Origin: Hyphomicrobiaceae bacterium
GTDB lineage: Bacteria > Pseudomonadota > Alphaproteobacteria > Rhizobiales > Hyphomicrobiaceae
Reading direction: 5' to 3'
DNA: 64,000 nt
Assembly (NCBI GenBank): GCA_022842785.1
Contig: JALHOW010000004.1
Location: 310,001-374,000 of the forward strand
The notes under the pieces: generated by a model
What the model was told of the DNA's origin: nothing
Databases searched by the model: none
What the model saw: only the letters and a program-made list of their open reading frames with translations
Program-made: the position numbers and the translations under genes
Shown: positions 1 through 8,096 of the stretch, in pieces
How positions within the stretch are numbered: position 1 is the stretch's first letter
How the letters are laid out: each line of letters opens with the position of its first letter

Positions 1-65
1 GAGCCACTTCCTTCAACCGGCGCACAACCCGTAGAGACACAGACGATCCGTTTACCCAGTTCTAG

Positions 66-79
66 GGTGAACTTTGTTC
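66..79 (+). repeat. 14-base motif shared upstream of two paralogous genes (copy 1)
   Basis: The motif GGTGAACTTTGTTC lies here and again, identically, at 660-673. Each copy precedes one of two paralogous exported-protein genes. The surrounding intergenic DNA is otherwise different, so conservation of this block suggests a promoter element or regulator site. The start codons lie about 84 and 66 bases downstream. No factor can be named from the sequence. Confidence 0.5.
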
Positions 80-163
80 GTCATCCGATAGTGCGAATAA
101 GTTCTTACCTGACCGGCGTTTCAGCGCACGGGCCGCGCAGCGGCAGGGATCAGGAGAGAGCTC

Positions 164-526
164 ATGTCGAGATCACGCGTTATCGCGGCCGCGACGGCGG
201 CCATTGTCGGCGCCCTGTCGTTGGGTGCGCTGTCGCTCGGAACCGCATCCAATGCGGAGGCCGGAGGATACCGGCACCGGGACGGGGGCGTGATCGTCTA
301 TTACCCGTCCCCCTATGACTACTACAGCGGCTACCGTCCGCACTACGGCCCCTACTATCGCGGCTACTACGATCCCTACTATGGTCGCCCAAGGGGCATC
401 TTCCGTCCCGCCGGCATCGTCTACAGGCCGTTCCACGCCGAACCGAGCCCGGTTTATTGCCGTGGATGGGGCTGGGTCTACAGCAAGTGCGGAAAGTACG
501 CGCGCTGGCGCTGCCTGAACTGGTAG
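164..526 (+). CDS. small exported Tyr/Gly-rich protein
   Basis: A 120-residue protein with a signal peptide (Arg near the start, Ala/Leu-rich core, AEA before Gly at about residue 33). The middle is rich in Tyr, Gly, Pro and Arg (YYSGYRPHYGPYYRGYY). The end carries paired cysteines in a CRGWGWVYSKCGK...WRCLNW context. A strong AGGAGAGAG ribosome site precedes the ATG. The next gene is a clear paralogue with the same tail and the same upstream motif. Such small Tyr/Gly-rich exported proteins are common in Hyphomicrobiales, and I know of no assigned function. An envelope-associated role is inference from the signal peptide alone. Confidence 0.8.
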   Translation: MSRSRVIAAATAAIVGALSLGALSLGTASNAEAGGYRHRDGGVIVYYPSPYDYYSGYRPHYGPYYRGYYDPYYGRPRGIFRPAGIVYRPFHAEPSPVYCRGWGWVYSKCGKYARWRCLNW

Positions 527-659
527 CAGCCGACTGAGTTGTGTCTGCCTTAGCTTGATGGCTTTCGTCGCCGTCCTACCCGGCCGCGCGAACTCAGGTC
601 ACACGCGCGGCCAGCTCCTCACAATACTCAGCAAATTCGCGCCATCGGCTCAATCGCTT

Positions 660-673
660 GGTGAACTTTGTTC
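660..673 (+). repeat. 14-base motif shared upstream of two paralogous genes (copy 2)
   Basis: Identical to the block at 66-79 and placed about 66 bases before the second paralogue. The regions at the two start codons are also nearly identical (CAGGAGAGAGC, one variable base, CATG), so the duplicated unit seems to have kept its control signals. Confidence 0.5.
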
Positions 674-739
674 TGTACATGTGGCCCTGAGAGACGCTGA
701 GGCTGGCCGACCCCGGCCGCCACGCTCAGGAGAGAGCCC

Positions 740-1015
740 ATGCCGAGACCCATCCTCCTCGCAGCCGCGACCGCGGCAACGGTCGCCGCGATGTCGCTGG
801 CGACAGCGCCCAGCGCCGAAGCGCACAAGCACCGGCACAAGCATCGCTGGGGCGGCGTGTCGGTGGTGATTGGTGCGCCGGTTGTCTACGGCGGTTACCG
901 CTACGGCTACGGCTACTCGCCCTATTACTATCGTGGCCACGAGCCGTATTGCCGGCGCTTCGGCTGGGTTTACAGCCGCAGCGGAAAGGCCAAGTGGCGC
1001 TGCGTCGCCTGGTAA
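740..1015 (+). CDS. small exported His/Tyr/Gly-rich protein, paralogue of the preceding gene
   Basis: A 91-residue protein with a signal peptide ending near SAEA at about residue 28, then a His/Lys-rich stretch (HKHRHKHRW) and a Tyr/Gly-rich stretch. The tail (CRRFGWVYSRSGKAKWRCVAW) matches the upstream gene's tail, including its Cys and Trp positions. The His-rich part could bind metal, but that is only a compositional hint. It is shorter than its neighbour because the central Tyr-rich repeats are fewer. Function unknown. Confidence 0.8.
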   Translation: MPRPILLAAATAATVAAMSLATAPSAEAHKHRHKHRWGGVSVVIGAPVVYGGYRYGYGYSPYYYRGHEPYCRRFGWVYSRSGKAKWRCVAW

Positions 1016-1117
1016 GGGTAGCTCCCCACCCCCACTCGCGCCCCCCAAGCGACGCTCGACGCGCCCCTCGACCTTACGGACGGGGGCGCTCGCGTTTCAA
1101 TGCGGATTGCGCGGGCG

Positions 1118-1555
1118 TCAGCGGCAGACGAGCACGGGGATCGTCGAGTGCGTGAGCACTTTCTGCGTTTCGCTGCCGAGAAGAACCGCCGTGAGGCCGC
1201 GACGACCATGCGAGGCCATGACGATCAGGTTTGCGCCTTTGTCCTTAGCGGTGTCGATGATCGCGACATACGGACTGTCGTTCTCGACGTGCACGGTCTC
1301 GAGCGGGACACCAACGGCGGCGGCCTTGCTCGCGAGGGCCTTGAAATGCTCGGCGACCCGCGCGGCAATCTCCTCGCGGATCTCCTCGGTCGGCAGGGCG
1401 ACGACCACGCCTTCATAAACCATAGGCGCCGGCACATTGGTCACACGAACGATAGTGACCTTGGCGCCGACGGTTTTGGCCAGTGCGAGCCCTTGATCGA
1501 CCGCCTTTTCGGCGAGTTCGCTGCCGTCGGTCGGAATGAGGATGCGGTCGTACAT
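1118..1555 (-). CDS. universal stress protein, single UspA domain
   Basis: A 145-residue cytoplasmic protein that fits a single UspA domain from end to end. It begins MYDRILIPTDGSE, typical of the first strand with its nucleotide-contacting Asp. It ends with an ASHGRRG...LLGSETQKVL...PVLV segment, which resembles the ATP-binding loop of UspA proteins of the ATP-binding type, with Ala in place of the first Gly. The gene lies just downstream of a second, double-length stress protein on the same strand (47-base gap), so the two are probably co-transcribed. The family is tied to starvation, redox or low-oxygen stress; the trigger here cannot be read. Confidence 0.92.
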   Translation of the reverse strand: MYDRILIPTDGSELAEKAVDQGLALAKTVGAKVTIVRVTNVPAPMVYEGVVVALPTEEIREEIAARVAEHFKALASKAAAVGVPLETVHVENDSPYVAIIDTAKDKGANLIVMASHGRRGLTAVLLGSETQKVLTHSTIPVLVCR

Positions 1556-1601
1556 CGGGCCTCTCCTTCGTTGAGCGTTCGGGGCCGGCCGACGGCTCCC
1601 G

Positions 1602-2435
1602 TCAGTGCGACATCAGCGTCGGCACGGTCATGTGCCCTAGGATATGGCGCGTGACACCGCCAAAAACCATCTGCCGGAGCCTCGAATAGCCATAGGCCCC
1701 CATGACGAGCAGATCCGTACCGTCTTCGGCGATCCGCGAGAGAATATCGTCGGCGACGCCGATCTCATCTGGGGCGGACTTCTGCACGGTCACCTTAACC
1801 CCATGGCGCGCCAGCGCGGCCGCGAGCTCGGTGCCCGGCAGCTCGCCCGGCGCTGCATCGGCTGAGCTTCCAACGACGCAGAGAAGTGTCACGGCATCCG
1901 CCGTCTTCAGCAGCGGCAGTGCATCGAAGACCGCGCGTGCGCCTTCCCGCTTGCCGGACCACGCGACGGTCACGCGCTTGCCGATATCACCGAACGTGCC
2001 GGCATACGGCACGAGGAGCACTGGGCGACCACTCTCGAGCACGAGGCGCTCGGGAAAGTCGAACAGCCCGGACACATCCCAATCCGGATCGGATTGCGAG
2101 GCAATGATCAGATCGGACGCGCGCGCATGATCGAGCACGGCACTCGGCAGATCCGCGTCGTGAACCCTCACTTCGCGCCATTCGCCGACGAACGCACGAT
2201 TGGCCGACATGGCCTCGAACTTCGCTTGAATTTCCCTGACACGCTGGCGTTCCGCGGCAGCGATCGCGTCGGCTTCAGCCGCCGACATCATGGGCGCTGC
2301 AAGCGTGAACGTGGGCGTAGCATCAAGACCGATCAGATGAGCCTCGAAGCGCTCGGCGAGCCGTCCCGCGACACTCATGACGACATCCGCGCGACGCGGA
2401 TTGGAAAGCTGCGTCGTAATCGTCTTCCAAGCCAT
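1602..2435 (-). CDS. universal stress protein with two UspA-like halves
   Basis: A 277-residue protein about twice the length of one Usp domain. I chose the ATG at 2435, which begins MAWKTITTQL and follows a GGGAGAAAGG ribosome site; the frame stays open further upstream without another good start. The last third (GAYGYSRLRQMVFGG..RHILGH) matches the Usp C-terminal loop, but the usual Ser/Thr after the last Gly is Gly, so nucleotide binding may be altered. The closest relative in the window is the gene at 27445-28254. It is likely in an operon with the single-domain Usp downstream. Confidence 0.88.
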   Translation of the reverse strand: MAWKTITTQLSNPRRADVVMSVAGRLAERFEAHLIGLDATPTFTLAAPMMSAAEADAIAAAERQRVREIQAKFEAMSANRAFVGEWREVRVHDADLPSAVLDHARASDLIIASQSDPDWDVSGLFDFPERLVLESGRPVLLVPYAGTFGDIGKRVTVAWSGKREGARAVFDALPLLKTADAVTLLCVVGSSADAAPGELPGTELAAALARHGVKVTVQKSAPDEIGVADDILSRIAEDGTDLLVMGAYGYSRLRQMVFGGVTRHILGHMTVPTLMSH

Positions 2436-2606
2436 TGAGCCGGCCTTTCTCCCTAGAAATGGGGGCGTCCAATTGTTCGTCCCCGCAACATCGGTTAGCC
2501 GACGGTCGTTCGCCTTGACCCGCATCAAGGAAATCCGACGTCGGCATTCAATACTGAACAACGTAGCGTCAATTGAAGTTCCACACCAAGTCGGGAGCAA
2601 CCCCTA

Positions 2607-2936
2607 GTGACCCAGCGAACGGCCATCGTCACGCGGACCGGTGATCTCCATTTCCGAATTGTCGTGGGTCTCATGATTGTTGCAGCCGGGAGCCTGCTCG
2701 GCGGAAAGATCGCGCACGGCACGGAGTCGTGGCAGTTGCTGCTGCGTCATCAGCTCCTGGAACAGCAGCGGTGCGCTCTTGACCGAGTTCTGTTCGTGCG
2801 TGAGGTCCCGGTCGGCAACATCGTCAGGCTCGAGGGGCGCATTCGCTGCACCGATACGCGCGAGTTCGACTTCAAGCGCGATAACGCCAACGAGAAATTC
2901 ACCATCCGCCTCTGCGAGCCGGTCAGCGTGTGTTGA
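2607..2936 (+). CDS. hypothetical small membrane-anchored or exported protein
   Basis: A 109-residue frame starting at GTG with a GGGAG site about ten bases before it. Residues 18-34 form one hydrophobic segment (IVVGLMIVAAGSLLGG), consistent with a signal anchor. The rest is polar with two Cys near the end (RLCEPVSVC). An internal ATG at codon 23 is a less likely start because it would cut into the hydrophobic segment. The gene is divergent from the stress-protein pair. I do not recognise the family. The frame fills the space between two well-supported genes, which favours it being real. Confidence 0.55.
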   Translation: MTQRTAIVTRTGDLHFRIVVGLMIVAAGSLLGGKIAHGTESWQLLLRHQLLEQQRCALDRVLFVREVPVGNIVRLEGRIRCTDTREFDFKRDNANEKFTIRLCEPVSVC

Positions 2937-2942
2937 GCCGTC

Positions 2943-4064
2943 TCAAATCCGAAAATGCTTCGAGAGCTTCAGGCCCTGCGCCTGATAGTGCGAGCCGAGA
3001 TCCGTCCCATAGAGGACACTCGGCACGGAGACCATGCGCTCGTAGATGAGGCGCCCGATGATCTGGCCATCCTCGAGCACGAACGGCACCTTGTGGCTGC
3101 GTACCTCGAGCACGACGCGCGCGCCGGCTCCGCCGGCCGGTGCATGCCCGAAGCCCGGATCCATGAAGCCCGCGTAGTGCACGCGGAACTCGCCGACGAG
3201 CGGGTTGAAGGGCATCATTTCAGCAGCGTGCGTCGGCGGTACGTGCACGGCCTCCTTCGACGCCAAAATGTAGAACTGATCGGGATCGAGGATCAGGCGG
3301 CGCCGATCACCGGCGACGATCGGCTCCCAGTAGTCCGCGAGTGCGCACGAGCCGGGCGCATCGACATCGACGAGACCGGTGTGACGGCGAGCGCGATAGC
3401 CGACGAGCCCCGCGCCATCGCCGATGAGGTCAACGGAGAGCGCAATGCCGCCGCGGACGTCCGCCGCCGCACCGCCGCGCACGAGCGTGACCTTCTGGTG
3501 GAGCGCTTCGAGCGCATCGTCCGTCTCGACGGGATCGCCTGTGCGGAAGCGGATCTGGCTCAGCATCGAGCCGCGCCGCACGACGATCGGGAACGTTTGC
3601 GGGCAGATCTCGGCATAGAGCTGGCCGGTGTAGCCCGCGGGGATCGTGTCGAACGACGAGACGCCATCGGCGATCACGCGCGTGAACACATCGAGGCGGC
3701 CGGTCGAGCTCTTCGGGTTGGCGGAGGCGGCCACATCGGCCGGCAGCGCGAGGCGCTCCTGCAGGGGCACGACATAGACGCACCCTGTCTCGAGCACCGC
3801 ACCGGAGCTGAGGTCGATCTTGTGGAGCGCCAGCTCCTTGAGGCGATCCATGACGCCGACGCGGCTCTCCGGGCCGCCGGGCAGGAAACTCGCCCGCACG
3901 CGGTAGGCGACATCGCCAAGCCGGAGATCGAGGCTCGCAGGCTGGATCTGTGTCGGGGAAAAGGCGCGTTCCGCATGGATCGCCCCGGAGACGACGAGCG
4001 CGCGGATATCCTGAATCGGCAAAATGCCGGCCTTCTGGCTGGGCTTCGCGCGCGCTTTCGGCAT
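2943..4064 (-). CDS. dcd: dCTP deaminase, double-length alphaproteobacterial form
   Basis: A 373-residue protein that deaminates dCTP to dUTP, feeding dTMP synthesis. I chose the ATG at 4064 (MPKARAKPSQ). Residues 30-50 carry the Dcd-type opening (QPASLDLRLGD). The segment KSSTGRLDVFTR followed by AEICPQ matches the Dcd active-site region with its catalytic Glu. Escherichia coli Dcd is about 190 residues. Here a second dUTPase-like half follows (YAGFMDPGF, then LEDGQIIGRLIYERM near the end), so the protein looks like two fused folds. It is divergent from the riboswitch-controlled metZ. Confidence 0.88.
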   Translation of the reverse strand: MPKARAKPSQKAGILPIQDIRALVVSGAIHAERAFSPTQIQPASLDLRLGDVAYRVRASFLPGGPESRVGVMDRLKELALHKIDLSSGAVLETGCVYVVPLQERLALPADVAASANPKSSTGRLDVFTRVIADGVSSFDTIPAGYTGQLYAEICPQTFPIVVRRGSMLSQIRFRTGDPVETDDALEALHQKVTLVRGGAAADVRGGIALSVDLIGDGAGLVGYRARRHTGLVDVDAPGSCALADYWEPIVAGDRRRLILDPDQFYILASKEAVHVPPTHAAEMMPFNPLVGEFRVHYAGFMDPGFGHAPAGGAGARVVLEVRSHKVPFVLEDGQIIGRLIYERMVSVPSVLYGTDLGSHYQAQGLKLSKHFRI

Positions 4065-4150
4065 ATGAGATCCCTCATCCCTGACACCCGCGCATAGCCC
4101 ATCCACCCATTGACGCCAAGCCCACGGATGCGATATTCGGCATCTTAGAC

Positions 4151-4206
4151 GTCGTGGTGATTTGGCCGGCCGGCTTGCAGCCACGTAAAACAACTCGCTA
4201 AAAGGG
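4151..4206 (+). promoter_or_regulatory. SAM-II riboswitch (metA motif)
   Basis: The sequence follows the SAM-II aptamer closely. Stem CGTGG (4153-4157) pairs with CCACG (4181-4185). The loop starts TGATTTGG, the 3' strand of the stem is preceded by CTTGCAG, and an A-rich linker leads to the invariant GCTAAAAGGG (4197-4206), which forms the pseudoknot. SAM-II elements are known mainly from alphaproteobacteria, upstream of methionine biosynthesis genes. Here the element sits about 108 bases before metZ on the same strand. The match is by memory of the consensus; a covariance-model hit would settle it. Confidence 0.9.
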
Positions 4207-4214
4207 CCGTGCGG

Positions 4215-4273
4215 AACCGGTTACCTGGTCGCGCCCGGCAATATGCGGGAGACCAAGGGCCGGTTTTAGTTTT
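4215..4273 (+). terminator. likely riboswitch-controlled intrinsic terminator
   Basis: Just after the aptamer, AACCGG (4215-4220) pairs with CCGGTT (4260-4265). An inner CCTGGTC / GACCAAGG pairing and CCCG / CGGG complete a long hairpin. It is followed by a T-rich tract (TTTTAGTTTT, 4264-4273) and lies 40 bases before metZ. This is the shape of a transcription-terminating expression platform. That SAM binding favours the terminator is inferred from the arrangement. Confidence 0.6.
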
Positions 4274-4314
4274 CTTGGGGACGCGAAAGTGTCCCGCCGA
4301 CAGGAGACCCGCAG

Positions 4315-5526
4315 ATGGCAGACCCCACGCCCCCGCCCATTCCCGCCGACTGGCAGCCCGAGACCGTTCTCGTGCATGGCGGCACGATGCGCTCCCCCTT
4401 CGGCGAGACGTCCGAGGCGCTCTTCCTCACGCAGAGCTACATCTACGCGACCGCCGAGCAGGCGGAAGCTCGCTTCAAAGACGAAGAACCGGGGTTCATC
4501 TACTCGCGCTTTTCCAATCCGACCGTCGCCATGCTCGAGGAGCGCATTCGCCTGCTCGAAGGCGCCGAGGCGGCGCGCGCGACGGCGACGGGCATGGCGG
4601 CCGTCACGTCGGCTCTTCTCAGCTACCTCAGTGCCGGCGATCATGTCGTCGCGGCCAAGGCACTGTTCGGCTCGTGTCGTTATGTGGTCGAGGAGCTGTG
4701 CCCGCGCTTCGGCATTTCCTGCACGCTCGTCGACGGAACGGACCTCGCGCAGTGGAAGAAAGCCATCGGGCCGAAGACCAAAGCCGTGTTCTTCGAGACA
4801 CCGGCCAATCCGACGCTCGATCTCGTCGACATCCGCGCTGTCTCCGATATCGCGCATGCGGCCGGCGCCCTCGTCTTCGTCGATAACGTTTTCGCGACGC
4901 CGCTGATGCAGAAGCCCCTCACGCTCGGCGCCGATGTCGTCGTCTACTCCGCAACGAAGCACATCGACGGCCAGGGCCGCTGCCTCGGCGGCCTCATTCT
5001 CTGCTCCGCGCAGTTCCTGAAGGATTACCTCCAAGTCTTCCTGCGGCAGACCGGCCCATCCATGAGCCCGTTCAATGCATGGGTACTGCTCAAGAGCCTG
5101 GAGACGCTGCCTGTTCGCGTGCGCGCGCAGTGCGCCGCCGCAGCCGAGATCACCGCGGCCCTCGAAGGCAAGCCCGGCATTACCCGCATTCTCTATTGCG
5201 GCAGCAAGAGCCACCCTCAGGCCGAGCTTGCACGCCGACAGATGTCGGGCGGTGGCCAGATCGTGACGTTCGAGGTCGAAGGCGGAAAGGCAGCGGCATT
5301 CCGCTTCCTGAATGCGCTGAAGATTATGAAGATCTCGAACAATCTCGGCGACACCAAGAGCATCGTCACGCATCCCGCAACCACGACGCACCAGCGCCTG
5401 AAGCCGGAAGCCCGCGCCGAGCTCGGCATCAGCGACGGCATGATCCGCCTGTCCGTGGGCCTCGAGGCACCGGCTGATCTTATTGCGGACCTCAATCGCG
5501 GTCTGGCAGCCATGCGTGGAGGCTGA
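4315..5526 (+). CDS. metZ: O-succinylhomoserine sulfhydrylase
   Basis: A 403-residue PLP enzyme that makes homocysteine from O-succinylhomoserine and sulfide in methionine synthesis. The PLP lysine is K215 in YSATKHIDGQGR, and D190 in VFVDNVFATP is the conserved pyridine-contacting Asp. The N-terminal TQSYIYATAEQA and FIYSRFSNPTV segments are typical of MetZ rather than cystathionine gamma-synthase. The ribosome site is AGGAG at about -13. A SAM-II riboswitch and terminator lie upstream, so SAM should repress it. MetB or MetY are the alternatives, but the sequence reads as MetZ. Confidence 0.94.
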   Translation: MADPTPPPIPADWQPETVLVHGGTMRSPFGETSEALFLTQSYIYATAEQAEARFKDEEPGFIYSRFSNPTVAMLEERIRLLEGAEAARATATGMAAVTSALLSYLSAGDHVVAAKALFGSCRYVVEELCPRFGISCTLVDGTDLAQWKKAIGPKTKAVFFETPANPTLDLVDIRAVSDIAHAAGALVFVDNVFATPLMQKPLTLGADVVVYSATKHIDGQGRCLGGLILCSAQFLKDYLQVFLRQTGPSMSPFNAWVLLKSLETLPVRVRAQCAAAAEITAALEGKPGITRILYCGSKSHPQAELARRQMSGGGQIVTFEVEGGKAAAFRFLNALKIMKISNNLGDTKSIVTHPATTTHQRLKPEARAELGISDGMIRLSVGLEAPADLIADLNRGLAAMRGG

Positions 5527-5600
5527 AAAGTGGACATCGACGCCCCGGTCTGTTCGTATATGACCGGACATAACCCGCCATCGAACTCCGGGAAAAGCTC

Positions 5601-6440
5601 ATGAATGCGATCGATTCGCCGGCTACGGCGCAAGCGTCGGCGCTTGCCGCCCGCTACGGCACCGAGGCCAAGGCGAGCCAGCTCCCCTGGAACGGCGTCA
5701 TTGCTCACCTCCTGAGCCACCGATCCGTGCGCGGCTACAAACCGGATCCTGTGCCGCCAGGGACGCTCGAGACTCTGATCGCAGCCGCACAATCCGCCGC
5801 AACGAGCTCGAACCTGCAGACGTGGTCGGTTATGGAAGTGACCGATCCCGAGAAGCGCAAGGTGCTTGCGGAGGTCGCCAGCGGACAGAAGCACATCATC
5901 GAGTGCCCCATCTTCCTCGTGTTCATCGCCGATCTTTCGCGCAATGAGCGCCTCGGCAAGGCCGAGGGAACGACGCTCGAAGTACTGCCCTATCTCGATG
6001 CCTTCCTCGTCGCCTCGATCGATGCGGCCATGGCAGCGCAGAATGCGGTAATTGCCGCCGAGTCGCTCGGCCTCTCGACGGTCTACATCGGGGCGCTGCG
6101 GAACAACGTCACGCGGGTCGCGGAGTTGCTGGAGCTACCGTCCGGCGCCGGTCCCGTTTTCGGTCTCTGCATTGGCTACGCGAAGCCTGAAGCTGCCGGC
6201 GAGGTGAAACCACGCCTGCCGCAGGAGGTCATTCTGCACCACGATCGCTATTCGACGGCCGCGGAGGCCGAGGGGCGTGCTGCCTATGACAAGCGGCTCG
6301 AAGCCTTCTCTCGCCGCCACGAAATGGGCGCCTACACGTGGACGCAGCGCGTCATCAACCGCATGGCCAAGCTCAATGCGCTCACCGGCCGCGACCGTAT
6401 GAAGGACGCATTCAAGGCGCTCGGCTTCCCATTGCGCTGA
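5601..6440 (+). CDS. nitroreductase-family NAD(P)H oxidoreductase
   Basis: A 279-residue flavoprotein of the NfsA/NfrA type, which uses FMN and NAD(P)H to reduce nitro compounds, quinones or flavins. The SHRSVRGYKPDPVP opening holds the FMN-phosphate Arg/Ser cluster. AAAQSAATSSNLQTWSV is the flavin-contacting helix. IGALRNN and FGLCIGYAKPE are further hallmarks of the long NfsA-like subgroup. The gene is followed at a 41-base gap by a drug-efflux MFS transporter on the same strand, so a role in dealing with xenobiotics is plausible but inferred. Confidence 0.88.
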   Translation: MNAIDSPATAQASALAARYGTEAKASQLPWNGVIAHLLSHRSVRGYKPDPVPPGTLETLIAAAQSAATSSNLQTWSVMEVTDPEKRKVLAEVASGQKHIIECPIFLVFIADLSRNERLGKAEGTTLEVLPYLDAFLVASIDAAMAAQNAVIAAESLGLSTVYIGALRNNVTRVAELLELPSGAGPVFGLCIGYAKPEAAGEVKPRLPQEVILHHDRYSTAAEAEGRAAYDKRLEAFSRRHEMGAYTWTQRVINRMAKLNALTGRDRMKDAFKALGFPLR

Positions 6441-6481
6441 GGCGCCCCAGAGGCTGAGTAGGCCAACGCGGTGCTCGCTCC

Positions 6482-8005
6482 ATGACGACCACGACCGCGT
6501 ATGATGTTCCGGTGATCGAGATGACGGTCGCCCGCCGTCAGCTCGTGCTGTTCGTGGTCGTGATCAGTTCTGCCGCCTACAACGCCGCGACGTTCACAGC
6601 GACCGCCATCCTGCCGCAGATGCAGGGCGCGATGGCCGCGACCCAGGACGAGATCTCCTGGACCGTTACCTTCAATATTCTCGCAACAGCCGTCGTCACG
6701 CCGATGACAGGCTGGCTCGTCGCGTCGTTCGGGCGGCGGAACGTCATGGTGTGGAGCCTCGCGGGCTTCACCGTGGCCTCGCTGCTGTGCGGGCTCGCGC
6801 GCGGCCTCGACGATCTCGTGCTCTGGCGCGTACTTCAGGGCGCGGCAGGCGCCCCACTCTTACCCCTCGGCCAGACGCTGATCCTCGATGTGTTTCCGCG
6901 GCGCCAGCACGCGTGGGCGATCGCCGTATTCGGCATGGCGAACACAGCAGGCCCGATCATCGGTCCGATGCTCGCGGGCGTGCTGTCGGACTATTATGGC
7001 TGGCGATGGGGCTTCTACATGATCGTGCCCGTCGCGCTGCTCGCAACCATCGGCACGCGCCTCATCCTTCCTCAGGACGATTCCCGCCGCCCCGTCTCGC
7101 TCGACTGGACCGGCTTTCTCTCGCTCTCCGTCGCCATCGCGGCCATGCAGATCATTCTCGCGCGCGGTCAGCGCCTCGATTGGTTCGAGTCGACCGAGAT
7201 CATCGTCGCGACCTTCGCCGGCGTCGTCGCCTTCTACATCTTCCTCGCGCACAGCCTCACGGCACGGAACCCCTTCCTCAACCTGCGCATCCTGCTCGAT
7301 CGCAACTTCGCGCTCGGGCTTCTGCTGGTCGGCATGTTCGGCATGGTGAACTTCACCCCCATGGTCTTGCTGCCACCACTCCTGCAGGCCCATCTCGGCT
7401 ATACGGATCGCCTGATCGGGATCATGGTCGGCTGGCGCGGCGTCGGTGTCGCTGCCGGGTTCTTCCTCGTAATGCTCATGGGGCGGCTCGATCCGCGCAT
7501 CACCATGGTCGTCGGCTTCGGCGTCCAGATCCTGTCCGGTATCTGGCTCATGGCGATCACGCTCGACGCTGACTTCACGACCTTCGCCCTCAATGCCTTT
7601 CTTCAGGGCACGGCCGTCGGTCTCATCTGGGCGCCGATCGCAACGACCGCCTTCTGGACACTGCCGGCAGAGTCGCGTGCAGAGGCCACATCGATCTTCC
7701 ATCTGACGCGCAACATCGCCTCGAGCTTCTTCATCTCGATCTGCGTTGCGGAGGTCCTGCGGGCGACCGGCGCCAACTACAGCCGCCTCGTCGAGAACGT
7801 CACAGCGTACAGCAAGCAACTCGTGCTCGGTCCCGTCATGGGCGGATGGAATGTCGAGACGGTCTCGGGCCTTGCTTCGCTCTCCAAGGAAATCAACCGA
7901 CAGGCCGCGCTCATCGCCTACACGAACGTTTTCTACATCTACACGTTGATATCACTGGCTGCGATCCCGCTCGCCTTGCTGGTCAAGCGTGCGCAGAGCA
8001 GGTGA
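6482..8005 (+). CDS. MFS transporter, DHA2 (14-helix) drug-efflux family
   Basis: A 507-residue integral membrane protein with about 14 hydrophobic segments, the size and pattern of EmrB/QacA-type proton antiporters. The loop between helices 2 and 3 reads GWLVASFGRRN (motif A). NTAGPIIGPMLAGVLSD matches motif C of drug exporters. No EmrA-like membrane-fusion partner is adjacent, so it may export on its own or use a partner elsewhere. It follows the nitroreductase and precedes a papain-fold protein on the same strand. The substrate is unknown. Confidence 0.92.
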   Translation: MTTTTAYDVPVIEMTVARRQLVLFVVVISSAAYNAATFTATAILPQMQGAMAATQDEISWTVTFNILATAVVTPMTGWLVASFGRRNVMVWSLAGFTVASLLCGLARGLDDLVLWRVLQGAAGAPLLPLGQTLILDVFPRRQHAWAIAVFGMANTAGPIIGPMLAGVLSDYYGWRWGFYMIVPVALLATIGTRLILPQDDSRRPVSLDWTGFLSLSVAIAAMQIILARGQRLDWFESTEIIVATFAGVVAFYIFLAHSLTARNPFLNLRILLDRNFALGLLLVGMFGMVNFTPMVLLPPLLQAHLGYTDRLIGIMVGWRGVGVAAGFFLVMLMGRLDPRITMVVGFGVQILSGIWLMAITLDADFTTFALNAFLQGTAVGLIWAPIATTAFWTLPAESRAEATSIFHLTRNIASSFFISICVAEVLRATGANYSRLVENVTAYSKQLVLGPVMGGWNVETVSGLASLSKEINRQAALIAYTNVFYIYTLISLAAIPLALLVKRAQSR

Positions 8006-8069
8006 CGTCATCAGGTGGGTGGACGCGGGAGCCGCAACCGCGTTTATGATCACGTCTGGAGGATCCTGC

Positions 8070-8096
8070 ATGAGCCTGGCCGCAGATACAGCATGA
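8070..8096 (+). promoter_or_regulatory. eight-codon leader frame coupled to the next gene
   Basis: GGAGG at 8058-8062 is a near-perfect ribosome site seven bases before an ATG at 8070. That frame reads MSLAADTA and stops at TGA 8094-8096, which overlaps the ATG of the next gene at 8093. The downstream gene has no ribosome site of its own. This is the layout of translational coupling through a mini-frame. Expression is not shown, only the arrangement. Confidence 0.45.

Noticed and set aside
4198-5571. A 457-codon open frame on the minus strand
   Set aside because: It is antisense to metZ, whose PLP motifs and riboswitch are clear, and it would run through the riboswitch terminator.
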